Position numbers and translations under genes: made by a program. From Bradysia coprophila (lineage: Eukaryota > Arthropoda > Insecta > Diptera > Sciaridae): DNA of 64,000 nt. Below, piece by piece: positions 1 to 11,600 of this stretch (positions within the stretch are counted from its first letter, which is position 1; each line of letters starts with the position of its first letter). The stretch spans positions 2,414,986 through 2,478,985 of the forward strand of contig NW_023504022.1 of the NCBI RefSeq assembly GCF_014529535.1, written 5' to 3'. Under the pieces are notes generated by a model. The model saw nothing but the letters and a program-made list of their open reading frames with translations, did not search any database and was not told the origin of the DNA.

Positions 1-702
1 CTTTGGAAAAATGGTCGGCGATATCTGCTTTTATTCCTGAGAACAACTTTCTTCAAAGCAGCTGGGATGAATTGCTGTTAACAACTCATATCGATTCATT
101 AATTTTCCACTCAAATAAAGACAAGGCAAGATATTTATCATCGCTACGAACTGAATCAAATGCATGGTTAAACGCACTTCCATCGAAATTCGTTGGCACA
201 TTTCTCGATAATAACACATTTCGAATATCAAGGGCCCTTAGATTCGGTTGCGATATATGTGTTAAGCACAAATGTGTCTGCGGTGACATTGTATCTCCGG
301 ATGGAACGCATGGCTTGAGCTGTTTAAAGAGTCTTGGATGTCTTAGTTGCCACACAGAACTAAACAACATTCTACAAAATGCTTTACAAACTGCAGCAAT
401 TCCATCTAAAAGAGAGCCAGAAGGCTTATTTCGTAACGATGGAAAAAGAGTCGATCAGTTGCCGAAAATGCTACAAAAAACAAACACGACTAATACAAGA
501 AACTACTCGAGCAGAATTATATTATTCTTGCTTTCGCAGTCGAAACTCTTGGGCCTTGGGCCACAGAAGCTATCAATTTCATCAATAAACTCGGCAAGAT
601 GATGTACAATGCAACCGGCGATAAAAATGCAAAGAAATATTTAAAACAGAGAATAAGTTTGGCAATTCAAAGATCTAACGCGATTAGGGTGATGGGAACC
701 TT
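1..702 (+). pseudogene. C-terminal fragment of a non-LTR retrotransposon ORF, frameshifted
   Basis: An open frame from the left edge to about 470 encodes the region downstream of reverse transcriptase in insect LINE-like elements: a W..LPS..VG..LDN.TFRIS..LR.G segment, a Cys/His cluster (CDICVKHKCVCG, then HGLSC and CLSCHTELN) and SKREPEGLFRNDGKRVD. The homology then continues in other frames: ETLGPWATEA-like around 545-575, then MMYNATGDKNAKKYLKQRIS at 602-660 and LAIQRSNAIRVMGTL up to 702. The frame changes mean it cannot make the original protein. The copy is cut by the left window edge and, at 702, by an inserted DNA transposon; its tail resumes at 3095. Family recognition is from motif memory, not a database search. 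Confidence 0.75.
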
Positions 703-1215
703 GGTTCTAGGACTTAATATCCCCGGACAAAATAACCCGGACAAAATAAATTTTCTATTGAGTGGAGACAGTAGAGCGGACATAATAACCCCGGACAAAA
801 AACCCAATTAAATTTCGGCTGTATGTTAAAGTAACCCCGAAAAAATAACGAAGGATCAAAATAACTCCAACCAAAGTACCCCAGGCAAAATGTCTACGTT
901 TCGAAATAACTTCAATAATAACGAATAACTACACTGAAAATAAAAATAGAAAAATCTTTGCAAAACCTGCGGCGAGTTTCGCTGCACGTCCTGCAGACGG
1001 CCTAACACGCACGGGGCTCTGCCCCAAACCCCGCTAGGGGCTCTGCCCCTTAGACCCCGCAAGGGGGATGCACCCCCTTGACCCCCGCTTTTTTTAGTCG
1101 TTTTTATTTTTCTCGGCCTGCGGCGCATTGACACTTTTCATAAATACACTAAACAATCTATAAACAAATAGTTGCGACAAAATCAACGATTTCTAATATT
1201 CCGATACTTTATGAC

Positions 1216-1840
1216 AAGGGGCTGCCGCCCCCTGAACCCCCGCATTCTTTTTGATTGCCTACGGCGCTTAAACGCCGACTCCTTCCACAAAACTTACGAT
1301 AAAATCGACCACAAATTTTTGTATTTCGGTATTTAATGTCAAGGGGCTGCCGCCCCCTGAACCCCCGCATTCTTTTTGATTGCCTGCGGCGCTTAAACAC
1401 CGACTCCTTCCACAAAACTTACGATAAAATCGACCACAAATTTTTGTATTTCGGTATTTAATGTCAAGGGGCTGCCGCCCCCTGAACCCCCGCATTCTTT
1501 TCGATTGCCTGCGGCGCTTCAACACCGACACCTTCCACAAAACTTCCGATAAAATCGACGAATTTTTATATTTCGGTACTTAATGTCAAGGGGCTGCCGC
1601 CCCCTGAACCCCCGCATTCTTTTTGATTGCCTGCGGCGCTTAAACACCGACTCCTTCCACAAAACTTACGATAAAATCGAGCACAAATTTTTGTATTTCG
1701 GTATTTAATGTCAAGGGGCTGCCGCCCCCTGAACCCCCGCATTCTTTTCGATTGCCTACGGCGCTTCAACACCAACACCTTCCACAAAACTTACGATAAA
1801 ATCGACCACAAATTTTTGTATTTCGGTATTCAATGTCAAG
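1216..1840. repeat. Five tandem copies of a 125-bp GC-rich unit
   Basis: Units start at 1216, 1341, 1466, 1588 and 1713, and a sixth begins at 1838 and breaks off. Spacing is 125 bp except one of 122 bp. Each unit opens with AAGGGGCTGCCGCCCCCTGA, a strong local hairpin, and ends in AT-rich sequence. A diverged relative lies at 1010-1215 (GGGGCTCTGCCCC). Minus-strand open frames here simply follow the period. Confidence 0.9.
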
Positions 1841-2176
1841 GGGCGATTTGAAAGCTACATGCATGAGTGACACGTCAAATGAAAGGTATTCACAATACCA
1901 ATCCGTGAAAAAAAAGTTTATGAAATTCGGATCATCTAATCGTGAGTTAGAGCCACCGATGTGAAATCGGTGGGGTACGGGAACTGTTTTTTGACAACAG
2001 CTCGGCCGAATATGAACGAATTGCGCTTAGAAATGCTCTTATAGATAGATATTAACCATACTAATCGAGGAAAAAAAAGTTCATGAAGTTCGGTCCACCG
2101 GGTCGGACGCTAGGTCTCTTGGAGTGAACGCCTTTGATGCTACTCGGCCGTACAGTGAACGTAGAACATTTTTGGT

Positions 2177-2596
2177 TATATCTCAAGCAAATTTTATCCG
2201 ATTTTCGTGAATTTTTTTTTGTTTGAAAGGTAGTGACGAGTGCAAAACGATGGTAATAATTTTAGAGTTCCACCAAAATGGCCGCCGCCGCCATATTGGA
2301 TTTTAGTGTTTTTACCTATATCTCAAGCAAATTTTATCCGATTTTCGTGAATTTTTTTTTGTTTGAGAGGTAGTGACGAGTGTATGTCGATGGTATTAGT
2401 TTTAGAGTCCCACCAAAATGGCCGCCGCCGCCATCTTGGATTTTGCTGTTTTTACCTATATCTCAAGCAAATTTTATCCGATTTTCGTGAATTTTTTTTT
2501 GTTTGAAAGGTAGTGACAAGTGTATGTCGATGGTATTAATTTTAGTGTCCCAACAAAATGGCCGCCGACGCCATATTAGATTTTTTCTTTTTCGCC
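2177..2596. repeat. Three tandem copies of a 140-bp unit
   Basis: The phrase TATATCTCAAGCAAATTTTA recurs at 2177, 2317 and 2457. Each unit ends with a GGCCGCCGCCGCCAT block. The array is inside the 703-3085 element and shows no coding signal. Confidence 0.9.
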
Positions 2597-3094
2597 CATA
2601 TGGTCGAGTATAAGCGGATTAACATAGAGGGATGAAAGGAACGGCGAGATACATATGATAACAAAAGGGGTTAGCTGCTTTCGTTTCGACATTAGGTACA
2701 CTTCGTACGGGGTTTATAGAATTGCGCTATGCGCAATTTACACGACAGCTATGCTTTACAGTTTTTCGTCACCGCAATATAGACGATTTAGGTTTACATA
2801 AGTGCTTGGGTTACGGATGCACTAGGGTTTGTGGTATACAAGAAAGTTACGGGTAAAGCAGGATGACGTACGTAGCAGATATACGGGACGGTACGGGGCT
2901 AAGTCTAGCTTTATGCGACGACTTTCCTTTGGCCTCGTTTGAAGTTATTTTGTCCGGAATTATTTTGTCCATGGGGTTATTTAGTCGAGGGTTATTTTGT
3001 CAGGGTTTTTTGATCCGGGGTTATTTTGTCCATGGGGTTATTTAGTCGGGGGTTATTTTGTCCGGGGGAATTTAGTCCGACAACGGGGAACCTT

Positions 3095-3260
3095 CAATGC
3101 TTCAGAGTCAATGAAAGAAATTTTTTATATTTTGTAATTATTTTTTATAACCTACTTTCATGTCGTCAACTCAATTGTTTTCTTCGAATAAAAACTCATT
3201 CATTAGATCTGAAGCCCTTGAGAAGCGGTAGAGAAGTAAAATCTTTCCGTTGTTCTTCCT
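3095..3260 (+). pseudogene. Tail of the interrupted LINE remnant
   Basis: Sequence after the second GGGAACCTT resumes the frame broken at 702 (GTL followed by QCFRVNERN) and runs open to about 3260. It is the downstream half of the target; it has no function of its own that I can see. Confidence 0.5.
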
Positions 3261-5440
3261 GATTTGACCTCAGAAGCTGAGTTCGTGAAACACATCTCTG
3301 CAATATAATAGAAAAATTGTGACACTACCGTTCTTAAACTCTTCTCAGCTCAAGAACATCAGAATTTTGATACATTTTTCAGATTTGTTTGGGAGTAATT
3401 TATGCATTTTGTGGATTATTGAATCGGTTACTAAAGATTTGTTACTTTACATGGTCCACCAGGTCACCATTGCTAGAACTTTTGACCTATAAACTTATGA
3501 ACTTATAACCTTCACTTTATAAGTAGCCGACCTATGACTTAACCACGTGACTTATAAGTTATAACTTATAAATTCGGATTTATAAGTTGACCTATCACGG
3601 TGAGCTTGAAAAAAAAATTAGTTGAAATTTTTCGTGAAAATCCATACAAATTGTATTTTTTTCATTAATTTTATGTATTAGGTGTAGTTTCATCTTATTG
3701 AGGGACTTTTCAAAAACTTTTTTCTTAAATGAAAAAACTCTGAGTCAACGAGAAAACAAACTTTTTTATTTAAATTGCACTTAACATCTATCTACTTCCT
3801 CTAGTTTCATCTAGTAAACATGGTTTGTGTTCATTTCATCGAAAAATTTACTTTTTATACTCAACTTTTGAGTAGGTTGACTCTGTTTCCCTCTATGCGA
3901 TGAAATACATATTGTACTCTTAAGGAATATGCTGTATGTGGTATCATTGGAAGGCTTTTGGCTATCGGATACTATAAATTTTCTGTCCAACCTCTCCGAA
4001 AAATCTATGTTTTGCTGGTGAAACTGTTTCACGGTGGTCCCAAATTGTATAAAAAATTGGTTTAACTCAAAACCCCCCGTACAAGCGATTTATATTTTTA
4101 TTGGAAAATGAGGCCCTGAGCCATTCTAGATTTCATCAGTTAGGGCCGACCAATACTGATCGATGCACACAGATCAGTGGATCCTTTGTACTACCCTGCC
4201 ATCATTAAAATCTTGAAGCCCACTCTGGGCCCTCATATCCTAACACTTAATCGCATTAATCACAGTCCTGGTCTTTAACAATCACAGAACCTGTAACTCA
4301 CACTCATGCAGGGCCTAGCCATACACAGCAATAACATTTTGGGTACATCTACTTTAAACTAATTTTTTTTTCAAGCTCTGTGTAGCCGATACGTCATTTG
4401 CGCAAACACTTTAATAAGACGAACATACTGTGAGAATTTTCAATATAAGACGCGACTCAGACTGTAGGTAACCTACCTAATATGTAAATGTTTCGATAGA
4501 CCTTGTTGAATGAATATTTTCTGGTGATCAAGTAAATATTTAAGACACAAAATTATAGCCAAACGAACTATTGTATGTCTTAACTTTTGTCTTTGACACC
4601 TTATCGATAATTTCTCAAAAGTCCAATCCCTGTCCGTCCAATCTAATGAATTAAAATACTAAAGTACACCACACACAAAAAACAAAAAACAAACAAAAAA
4701 CGATGACCGACCTATGCTATAACAAATGCATCTTTATTGCATAATTAACTGGCATAAAAAAATTACCGAAAAAAATGTTTAAATTTATTTGAAAATGCTT
4801 CAACAAAACAAAAAAACAGTAAGATCATTAAACGATACCGAAATAAAATTTAAAAAAAAATTCACTACAAAACTACTGATGAGGTAGAGCGTTACCGCCA
4901 AGTTGGGACTGAAAAACAAATATGTTAATAGCGTCAGTTGTAAGAGAAATTATGCTTTTTCGCTTGTATTGTATAAGATCTTTAGTTTACTAGACAACAA
5001 TTGTGAATGAATAAGATAAGCCAAGGTGTGCGAATATGAAATGATTTAATATTGACTATTGACATGACTAATATAACGGTAAAACGTTTCTCTTCGTATA
5101 AATGTTGAGTAATTAAAGAAAATAAACACACAATTTTCACTAAGGTTAACATTTCACAAACAAAAGTATTGCACAAGGAAAAATTCAACTCAATTCTTTG
5201 TCGGAAATCATTACATTCTACGAAGTTCTAGCCCATACACCAGACGAAAATAACTCAGAAACTTTTTTTCTTTTTTCTTTACCCAACCTTAAATAAAATC
5301 TATCACGATGTTAACAGTATAGTGAGTATCGATGTCATACGCTTTTCAAATAAAGAAAACCCGACGCTGCCCTACCATAGCCTCTATTTTAGAAAACAAA
5401 CGATCTTATTCTTGAATTTAACAAAAAATTTCGATTTCTT
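3261..5440. other. Intergenic, no gene seen
   Basis: AT-rich DNA. At 3490-3600 there is a cluster of CTTATAA/TTATAAG words able to fold back. Poly-A and CAAAAAAC tracts lie at 4670-4860. No open frame has conserved motifs or splice support. Confidence 0.6.
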
Positions 5441-5445
5441 ACCAC

Positions 5446-6012
5446 AACGCACTGTCTCGGCGTGTTTGGGACTAAACCTTAATTGATAATACCAGAAGAC
5501 CTAAAGACTACTGTTTCGGCCCTCTAGTCTTAATGATCTCACAGCTCAACTCTATAATTCCAAAGATTTTTAGAGTGAAACAAACTCTTTCAGGAGCCAT
5601 CGTCAGGAACGTCGTAGAGTGTAGAACATTAAAGTATGCGTTCTACAGTTTTTAGGTGTGATACTAACAGTACAACGGGAAGTCTTTTTAAAAAACTAAT
5701 CAGAAAACACAATGAAACGGTCAACGAACACTCGGAAAAACCTTTCAAAAGAATCAGACAACAGAATGAAACGTCAAAGAACACTCGAATAAATTCGTCG
5801 GATTACAGACCGCGCATTCAACGGGCAAATCCACATCTCGGCGTGTTTGGGACTAAACCTATCTTGCCACAAATCCACACCTGAAAGAGTTTGTTTCACT
5901 CTATAAATCTTTGGAATTATAGAGTTGAACTGTGAGATCATTAAAACTAGCGGGCTGAAACAGTAGTCTCTAGGGAAGTTTCTGGTATTATCAATTAACA
6001 CAGTGCGTTGCT
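5446..6012. mobile_element. Inverted-repeat element with about 150-bp arms
   Basis: 5446-5595 reappears in reverse complement at about 5876-6012: both contain the GATAATACCAGAA, CTCTATAATTCCAAAG and GTGAAACAAACTCTTTCAGG words, inverted. The phrase GGCGTGTTTGGGACTAAACC also occurs twice in the same orientation (5459 and 5838). Non-autonomous, no coding potential; no clear target duplication was found. Confidence 0.7.
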
Positions 6013-6149
6013 TACCACCATTGTTATGTTCTTTAGCAAACTTTTAATACGCATGCTGCAGTGTATTTTGTGGGTTAGCAATAAGTGGTTTCGATTTCGA
6101 TTTGATTTTTTGAAACCATTCAACATTTTACTGGAAGATGCTCGTCGAA

Positions 6150-6690
6150 CAACCTGCTAATTACGTCAAGACCGATAGGATTCACATGCTACGAGGAAGT
6201 GTACGCTGTTGATACCGACGGAAGAAGTCGATTCAGTGACATTATTGCCTTCCACCCGAACTCTAAGAAAGCATACATCGTTGATCCAACGATTCGATAT
6301 AAAACGAACGACATCAACCAGGACCAAACTATCAAGGACGAAAAAGAAAGTATCTACCGCAAATGCATCCCCTTTTACAGTGAAAAATACGTGCAATCAT
6401 TCGGCGAGAGAGACTGGTGCGTTCGCGGTCTGTGGTTCGGAAGTCGCGGAACATTCGGTGATAGTCTGAAAGTGTTTTGACAAAGACTATCCATATAATT
6501 AATAATCGTATTTATGGTTCATGCACATAGCCACCTTCGAGTTTTGTAAAAAGATTAATTGAATTCGACTTTGTGTTTGTAACGACGATGTCCATCGGAT
6601 TGATCAATATGCTGTGTAATTTAAGCAACTTATGTTATGGGATCAGCACCTTTTATGTTAAATAAATATTTATCTCTTAAGTGGTAAATA
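6150..6690 (+). pseudogene. Non-LTR retrotransposon 3' end, endonuclease-like domain, copy A
   Basis: The translation contains EEVYAVDTDGRSRFSDIIAF, then AYIVDPTIRY, IYRKCIPFYSEKYVQ and GLWFGSRGTF. The pattern R.SDIIAF...IVDPTIRYxTN resembles the restriction-like (PD-D/ExK) endonuclease region at the C-terminus of R2-type LINEs (family knowledge). A 3' UTR follows to an AATAAA around 6660. The coding part is 5'-truncated and its frame is broken near 6460. Copy B at 24.7-26.0 kb has the same tail. Confidence 0.7.
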
Positions 6691-8542
6691 TCTGAACAAA
6701 AACAAAAGGGAAGCAAAGTTTGTAAGCCAGTTGACTGTAACGAGACTAACATTTAAGCTCTTCTCATAACGATATTGTTCAGATATCATAGTTCAGTAGC
6801 CACATTGGTGAATTGTAACAAAGACCCAACCTAATCTACAAGCACTTGCCCTGAGAGATTCTTTGAATATCGACATACCAAAATCGGAAATATTTTTTTT
6901 ACGGCTGATTTATATATCTCTGCTGGATAGCTGAGACGAAAATTCTTAATTTAGAGTAAATGGGACAAATGATTGGAGAAATGATATCTTCATTTGTCAG
7001 ATTTATATTTAAAGAAAATCCAAGACTTAAAACTTAAATTGAAAATCCTTGAAGATTGATGGAAATCTATTGAAAATTCTACTGCTGAAAACAGAATTGA
7101 GAATCTGTTTCGATCAAATTTTTCATTGTTTTAATTTCCTTAAGCGTTAAAAGTGACACTTAAATGAAAAATTTGACCGAAACAGATTCTCAATTCTGTT
7201 CGCATGCCTAGGGCCTACTGGGGAAATTACTGTTAGTGGTTGAAATGATCGTTATTGGCCTGGATGCTTTGAAAAATTCGTTCAAAACTCTTCTCACACG
7301 ATAAATCGTACAGATAAATCGCGTTATATCGTTCAGTAAAACCTGACATTTCATAACGAAAAATCATGACCAAATATGTCGTATTTCAGTTGTCCGGTGC
7401 ACAAATGACTATTTCAGCATAAGGATTTTCAATAAAATTGTCAAATGTCTACACTCAGTCAAATGAAAGATGTAACGTTAACATGAGTCGAACAATTTTT
7501 TTTTATTTTAATGAATGTTGATTTTTGTGAAATTTCATGACTTTTACAACTCGTTAAAATCAAGAAAATTCACGGAAATTTACAGAAACGTTTTCACTGA
7601 TGGCTCTATTATTACCTGCCGTCCTTGATACTTTGTGACTTTTGTCATTGTAGAGTGTCAAAGTCGTTAAACGAAGTTAGATCGATTTCGGGTCAAAGCG
7701 ATATATGTATCCCACAATGTGGGATTCCCACATACAAATTGTTACTCTCAATTTTTTTTTAGCAAAAGGAATGTAGCTGTCTTAAGTGCATTTTTGTCTT
7801 GCAATTGGAGCTTCAGGAGTACTCAATGAGTACCAGAGGAAATTGCCATCGGTTCAAATATTTTAGAATTTGACTTTCGATTCTAAATTTTCCCAGGACA
7901 TTTTTCGTCTATTCCTTTTGAATTCCAAGGTTTTTTTTTAATTGAATTGCCCGATACTAAGAACATTTTATCTACGACTTTAAACTTTATAGTTTTAGCA
8001 GAGCTAGACTAAATGAAAAATTGAGTTGGCATCACGATGGGCCTTGCAATTATTAAATTAAAAAATTGGTCATTTGGGACAGAAATCTTAATTTGACGGC
8101 CTAGACACAAACTCGTAAGGTCCCTTCTTGTGCTCCGAAAAAGGTCGTAGAACAAATATTTGTCGGATCAAGTTGGTGTAATAATATGGCGCAGATTTCA
8201 GACCGACGCGGCCTGATGCACTGCCATTTAATGTATACCATATACCATGTACGTTGCAGCATCCATAAAATTTTAATTAATTTATATGTTCGGTTTATTC
8301 TCATCACAAACAATATTCTATCAAATTTACCTAAAATCGAAAATTGGTTTTCTGTGACGTTTTTTGTGTTGATGATGAATTTCACCATTGAACTGATATT
8401 TGATGTGAATGGTGAACCGCTTATGTTTCAACATAATCTAGCTAAATAAACACAACAACAACACCAACGAAATATTCATCATCTCATAATCATCACCTCC
8501 CAAATTTTGTCAAACCATTTTTCAAATCAAAATCGATTATCG
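6691..8542. other. Intergenic with one long hairpin
   Basis: At 7092-7202 the words AGAATTGAGAATCTGTTTCG and, inverted, CGAAACAGATTCTCAATTCT frame a loop of about 55 bp; inner arms also pair. This looks like a small palindromic transposon. The rest is AT-rich with no supported gene. Confidence 0.6.
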
Positions 8543-8580
8543 TATAAATACGCCGTGTGTCGACTCACTGATAATCATTC
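8543..8580 (+). promoter_or_regulatory. TATA box and initiator of the proline-rich gene
   Basis: TATAAATA at 8543-8550 is followed by initiator-like TCACTG (8565) and TCATTC (8575). The second places the start 34 bp after the first T of the box. The first coding ATG follows about 85 bp downstream, giving a short 5' UTR, as is usual for highly expressed insect secretory or cuticle genes (inference). Confidence 0.65.
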
Positions 8581-8660
8581 AAGAGCTATCAAAGCTCTAG
8601 TGAAGATTTCTTCAGATCAAATATTTGGATAATCACAAAAAAGTCCATAGTTTAGGAAAC

Positions 8661-11600
8661 ATGGTAAGCAAATAATTTAAAAGACAAACAGAAGACGACG
8701 AAGAAAAAAAAAACAGAAAATGAAGAAGCTACAACACACAATATATTACGGATGGATAGGTTGATAATGTATTGTGCAATCGAAGTCAATGAAAAAAGTG
8801 TGTGAGAATTATACAATTTGCTGTGATAGATGTTATAAAAATGACAAAAGGTCACGGTACCATTATATTTTTCATTCAAAAAAAAAATCGTTTTTTTTGT
8901 ATAATCGAGTGATTAATAGAAACTATTTTGAACAAGTGAATATTCGGTTATAATTTATGGAAATCACTGAGCTAACAGTGAAAGTGTGTTGCAATAAGAA
9001 CAAATAAAGTGTTTCCAACGCAATATAAGACGACCGAATTCGTCATTATGTTAATCCACTTGGACAAGCCATATAATTTTGGGATAAAGTGATTTTTATC
9101 AATGAACTCATTCGATAAGTGCAAACGGTTACGGTTAATGGAGGACACACACAAAGGCGAATAAAATTAGTGTACTCCAATTAAATGGAGCAATCTATTG
9201 CCTGTGTATTCTGGATGCGCACAAATATGTTTAACACGAAACTTAGCTGATTTGTTCGTTCATTACAAACGAACATTGATTGCTCCTTGCAAAACAAACG
9301 ATTCAAAAACGAGGACAGTTTAACTTCGATTGTCCGACCACGGAGAACAAAAGAATTCTTTTGTCGGATAAACGAAGTTCTGATGCACTAAAATAGACAA
9401 ACATTTGTTGCCAGAATACACGTTCAATGGCCTCTCGAAAATAGAAAATTTTCGGTGATTTTTAAAGTGTGCTCTGTCTTAAGCTAAGAATTTCAATGAT
9501 CCGTCGAATTTATCAAAAGTGCAAATGCTAAATGTTGTCATTCCTACAATTTCTTCACTTGACTGCGGTCGTGCCCCTTATTCAATTTATAAAAAATGTA
9601 AAAAATTAGATGCGCATTAACCTATTTCTCTTTTCTTCAAAAGAAAACGTTTATCGTTTGTCTTGCGGTAATCGCCGCAGTAAGTGCGGATGTATCGCAC
9701 TTACTTCAAGGTGGAAACAACGGATATAATTATCCGCAACCCAATCACCATCACCACGAAAACCAACCAACTAAGAACTACTTGCCACCTGCTCCTCCAC
9801 CACCTCCTCCTCCACCACCACCTCCTCCACCACCACCACAATGTCCACCTGGCACTTATGGACAATATCCAAATTGCCAGCGACCTGCTCCTCCTCCACG
9901 TAAGTACAATTTTCTTTATTTACAACATAGTCTCTTCATTGCATGATAATTTAATCAATTTTCAAGAGATCTTGATTTAAAATAATAAATAACTTTCAAT
10001 TCGAGCATTTGAACAATTTTTATAACATTTATAAGGTTTACAATAACGTACAATTGAGCTTACACTCATGTATTTGAGCAGTCTACGTGCTTAAATCTAA
10101 GCAAGTTCACTGAAAATATTATCAATCGATGAAAATTTCCCTAAATCTTGTACAAATGCTTCAATACTAGCCACGAAAGTGTATAATAATTCAATGTATC
10201 AATCAAATTATAATGCAACTAAATTATTTTGGTAGTCGTTCGGTGACCAGTTGCAGGTTTCTGATTTTAACAGTGAAATAGAAGATTCATTTTAAATATT
10301 AGAAAAAAATCGGAAAATCTGTTGCATTTTCTTTGTCATTTTCAAATTAATTAACGAATTATCACATTTTCGTATTCAACAGATGTCACATAACTTCTAG
10401 ACCCACTTTGATACATAGTCTTGATATTGAATAGTTTTTCGGACTTTGTCCCGGTATACTGGTCGTTATACGCATGCGACAGGGAAAATTTCGACTGCGA
10501 AAAAATTGAAGAATTTCATTCAATTAGACAGTTTACAAAAATGACATGAAATTTATAAGTAATCTTATAAGTTGGAAATTATATTCTAATCTTCATACAA
10601 GAAGTTCTGGAAGGTTACTTATAATTTCTAACTCATAAGTTGACGTACAATTTATACGTCATTTGCGCAAACTGTCTATTGTCAATTGTAAGAATATGTG
10701 GGACTAGATCTTATATAAAATAAAGTTGTGATAATTCTTTAATTTTTATAATTGTACGCTCCAAATATTTAAATTATCATAGTTAACATAAAACTTCTCC
10801 CTTTTCTATATTAACTCTTGTTGAAATTTAAGTATTAATTTCTCTTTTTTCTTCAGCTCCTCCACCACCACCACCTCCTCCTCCACCGCCACCACCACCA
10901 CCACAATGCCCACCAGGCACATATGGTCAATATCCAAATTGTCAACGACCTGCTCCACCACCACGTAAGTTTACACTTTAACACCATCAACATTAGTTGA
11001 GCATTTCTTTGTCTCTACACGATAAAGTTCTTTAACTTTTTTTTCTTTGAAACTATTTATTTTCAACGTACTTATACAGATGCATACAAATATTAACGTT
11101 CCTACAGTGGCTTCTATGCAAAGACAAAATGATTTAATTATTTATACAACCGAGTGATAAATGCTTTTTTAGGCACTTGATGTGAGGACAACGTTTTTCG
11201 CAATAAAGGCAACGGGAAGTCCTACTTTTCGTCACTTGTTGCGAAAATATAATTTTAATTTCTTTACTTCCGCTGTAGAGCAATGAAAAGTGAACCTTTT
11301 AATGTTATCACTCATTAGAGTTTTGCATGAATTTAAGACAGTTCGATTATGGCGATATTACTTTTATGCGTACCATACAAAAATCTATAACTTCATTATG
11401 AATTTTTACGCAATTGTTGTTGCGCATATATTGCGAAAGTTGATTGATGAACATATTAAAAACAAAAGAAAGTTTTTTAAACTCTCGCAAATACTAAAAT
11501 AATTTGGTTTTACAGCACCACCACCACCACCTCCTCCTCCTCCTCCTCCACCACCACCACCACAATGCCCACCAGGCACATACGGTCAATATCCTAACTG

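Larger units (their letters stand above)
703..3085. mobile_element. 2.4-kb Mutator-like or Foldback-like non-autonomous element
   Basis: The direct repeat GGGAACCTT (694-702 and 3086-3094) flanks the element exactly and interrupts the LINE remnant, so it is a 9-bp target-site duplication. The ends are inverted: left GGTTCTAGGAC, right (reverse complement) CGTTGTCGGAC, each followed by several copies of a GGACAAAATAACCCC unit (718-830 and, inverted, 2944-3075). The interior holds two tandem arrays (125-bp and 140-bp units) and no credible transposase frame. A 9-bp duplication with long repetitive inverted ends fits Mutator-like or Foldback elements; the superfamily is inference. Confidence 0.8.

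Noticed and set aside
1209..1787. Three minus-strand frames with repeated arginine-rich sequence
   Set aside because: Direct products of the 125-bp tandem repeat.
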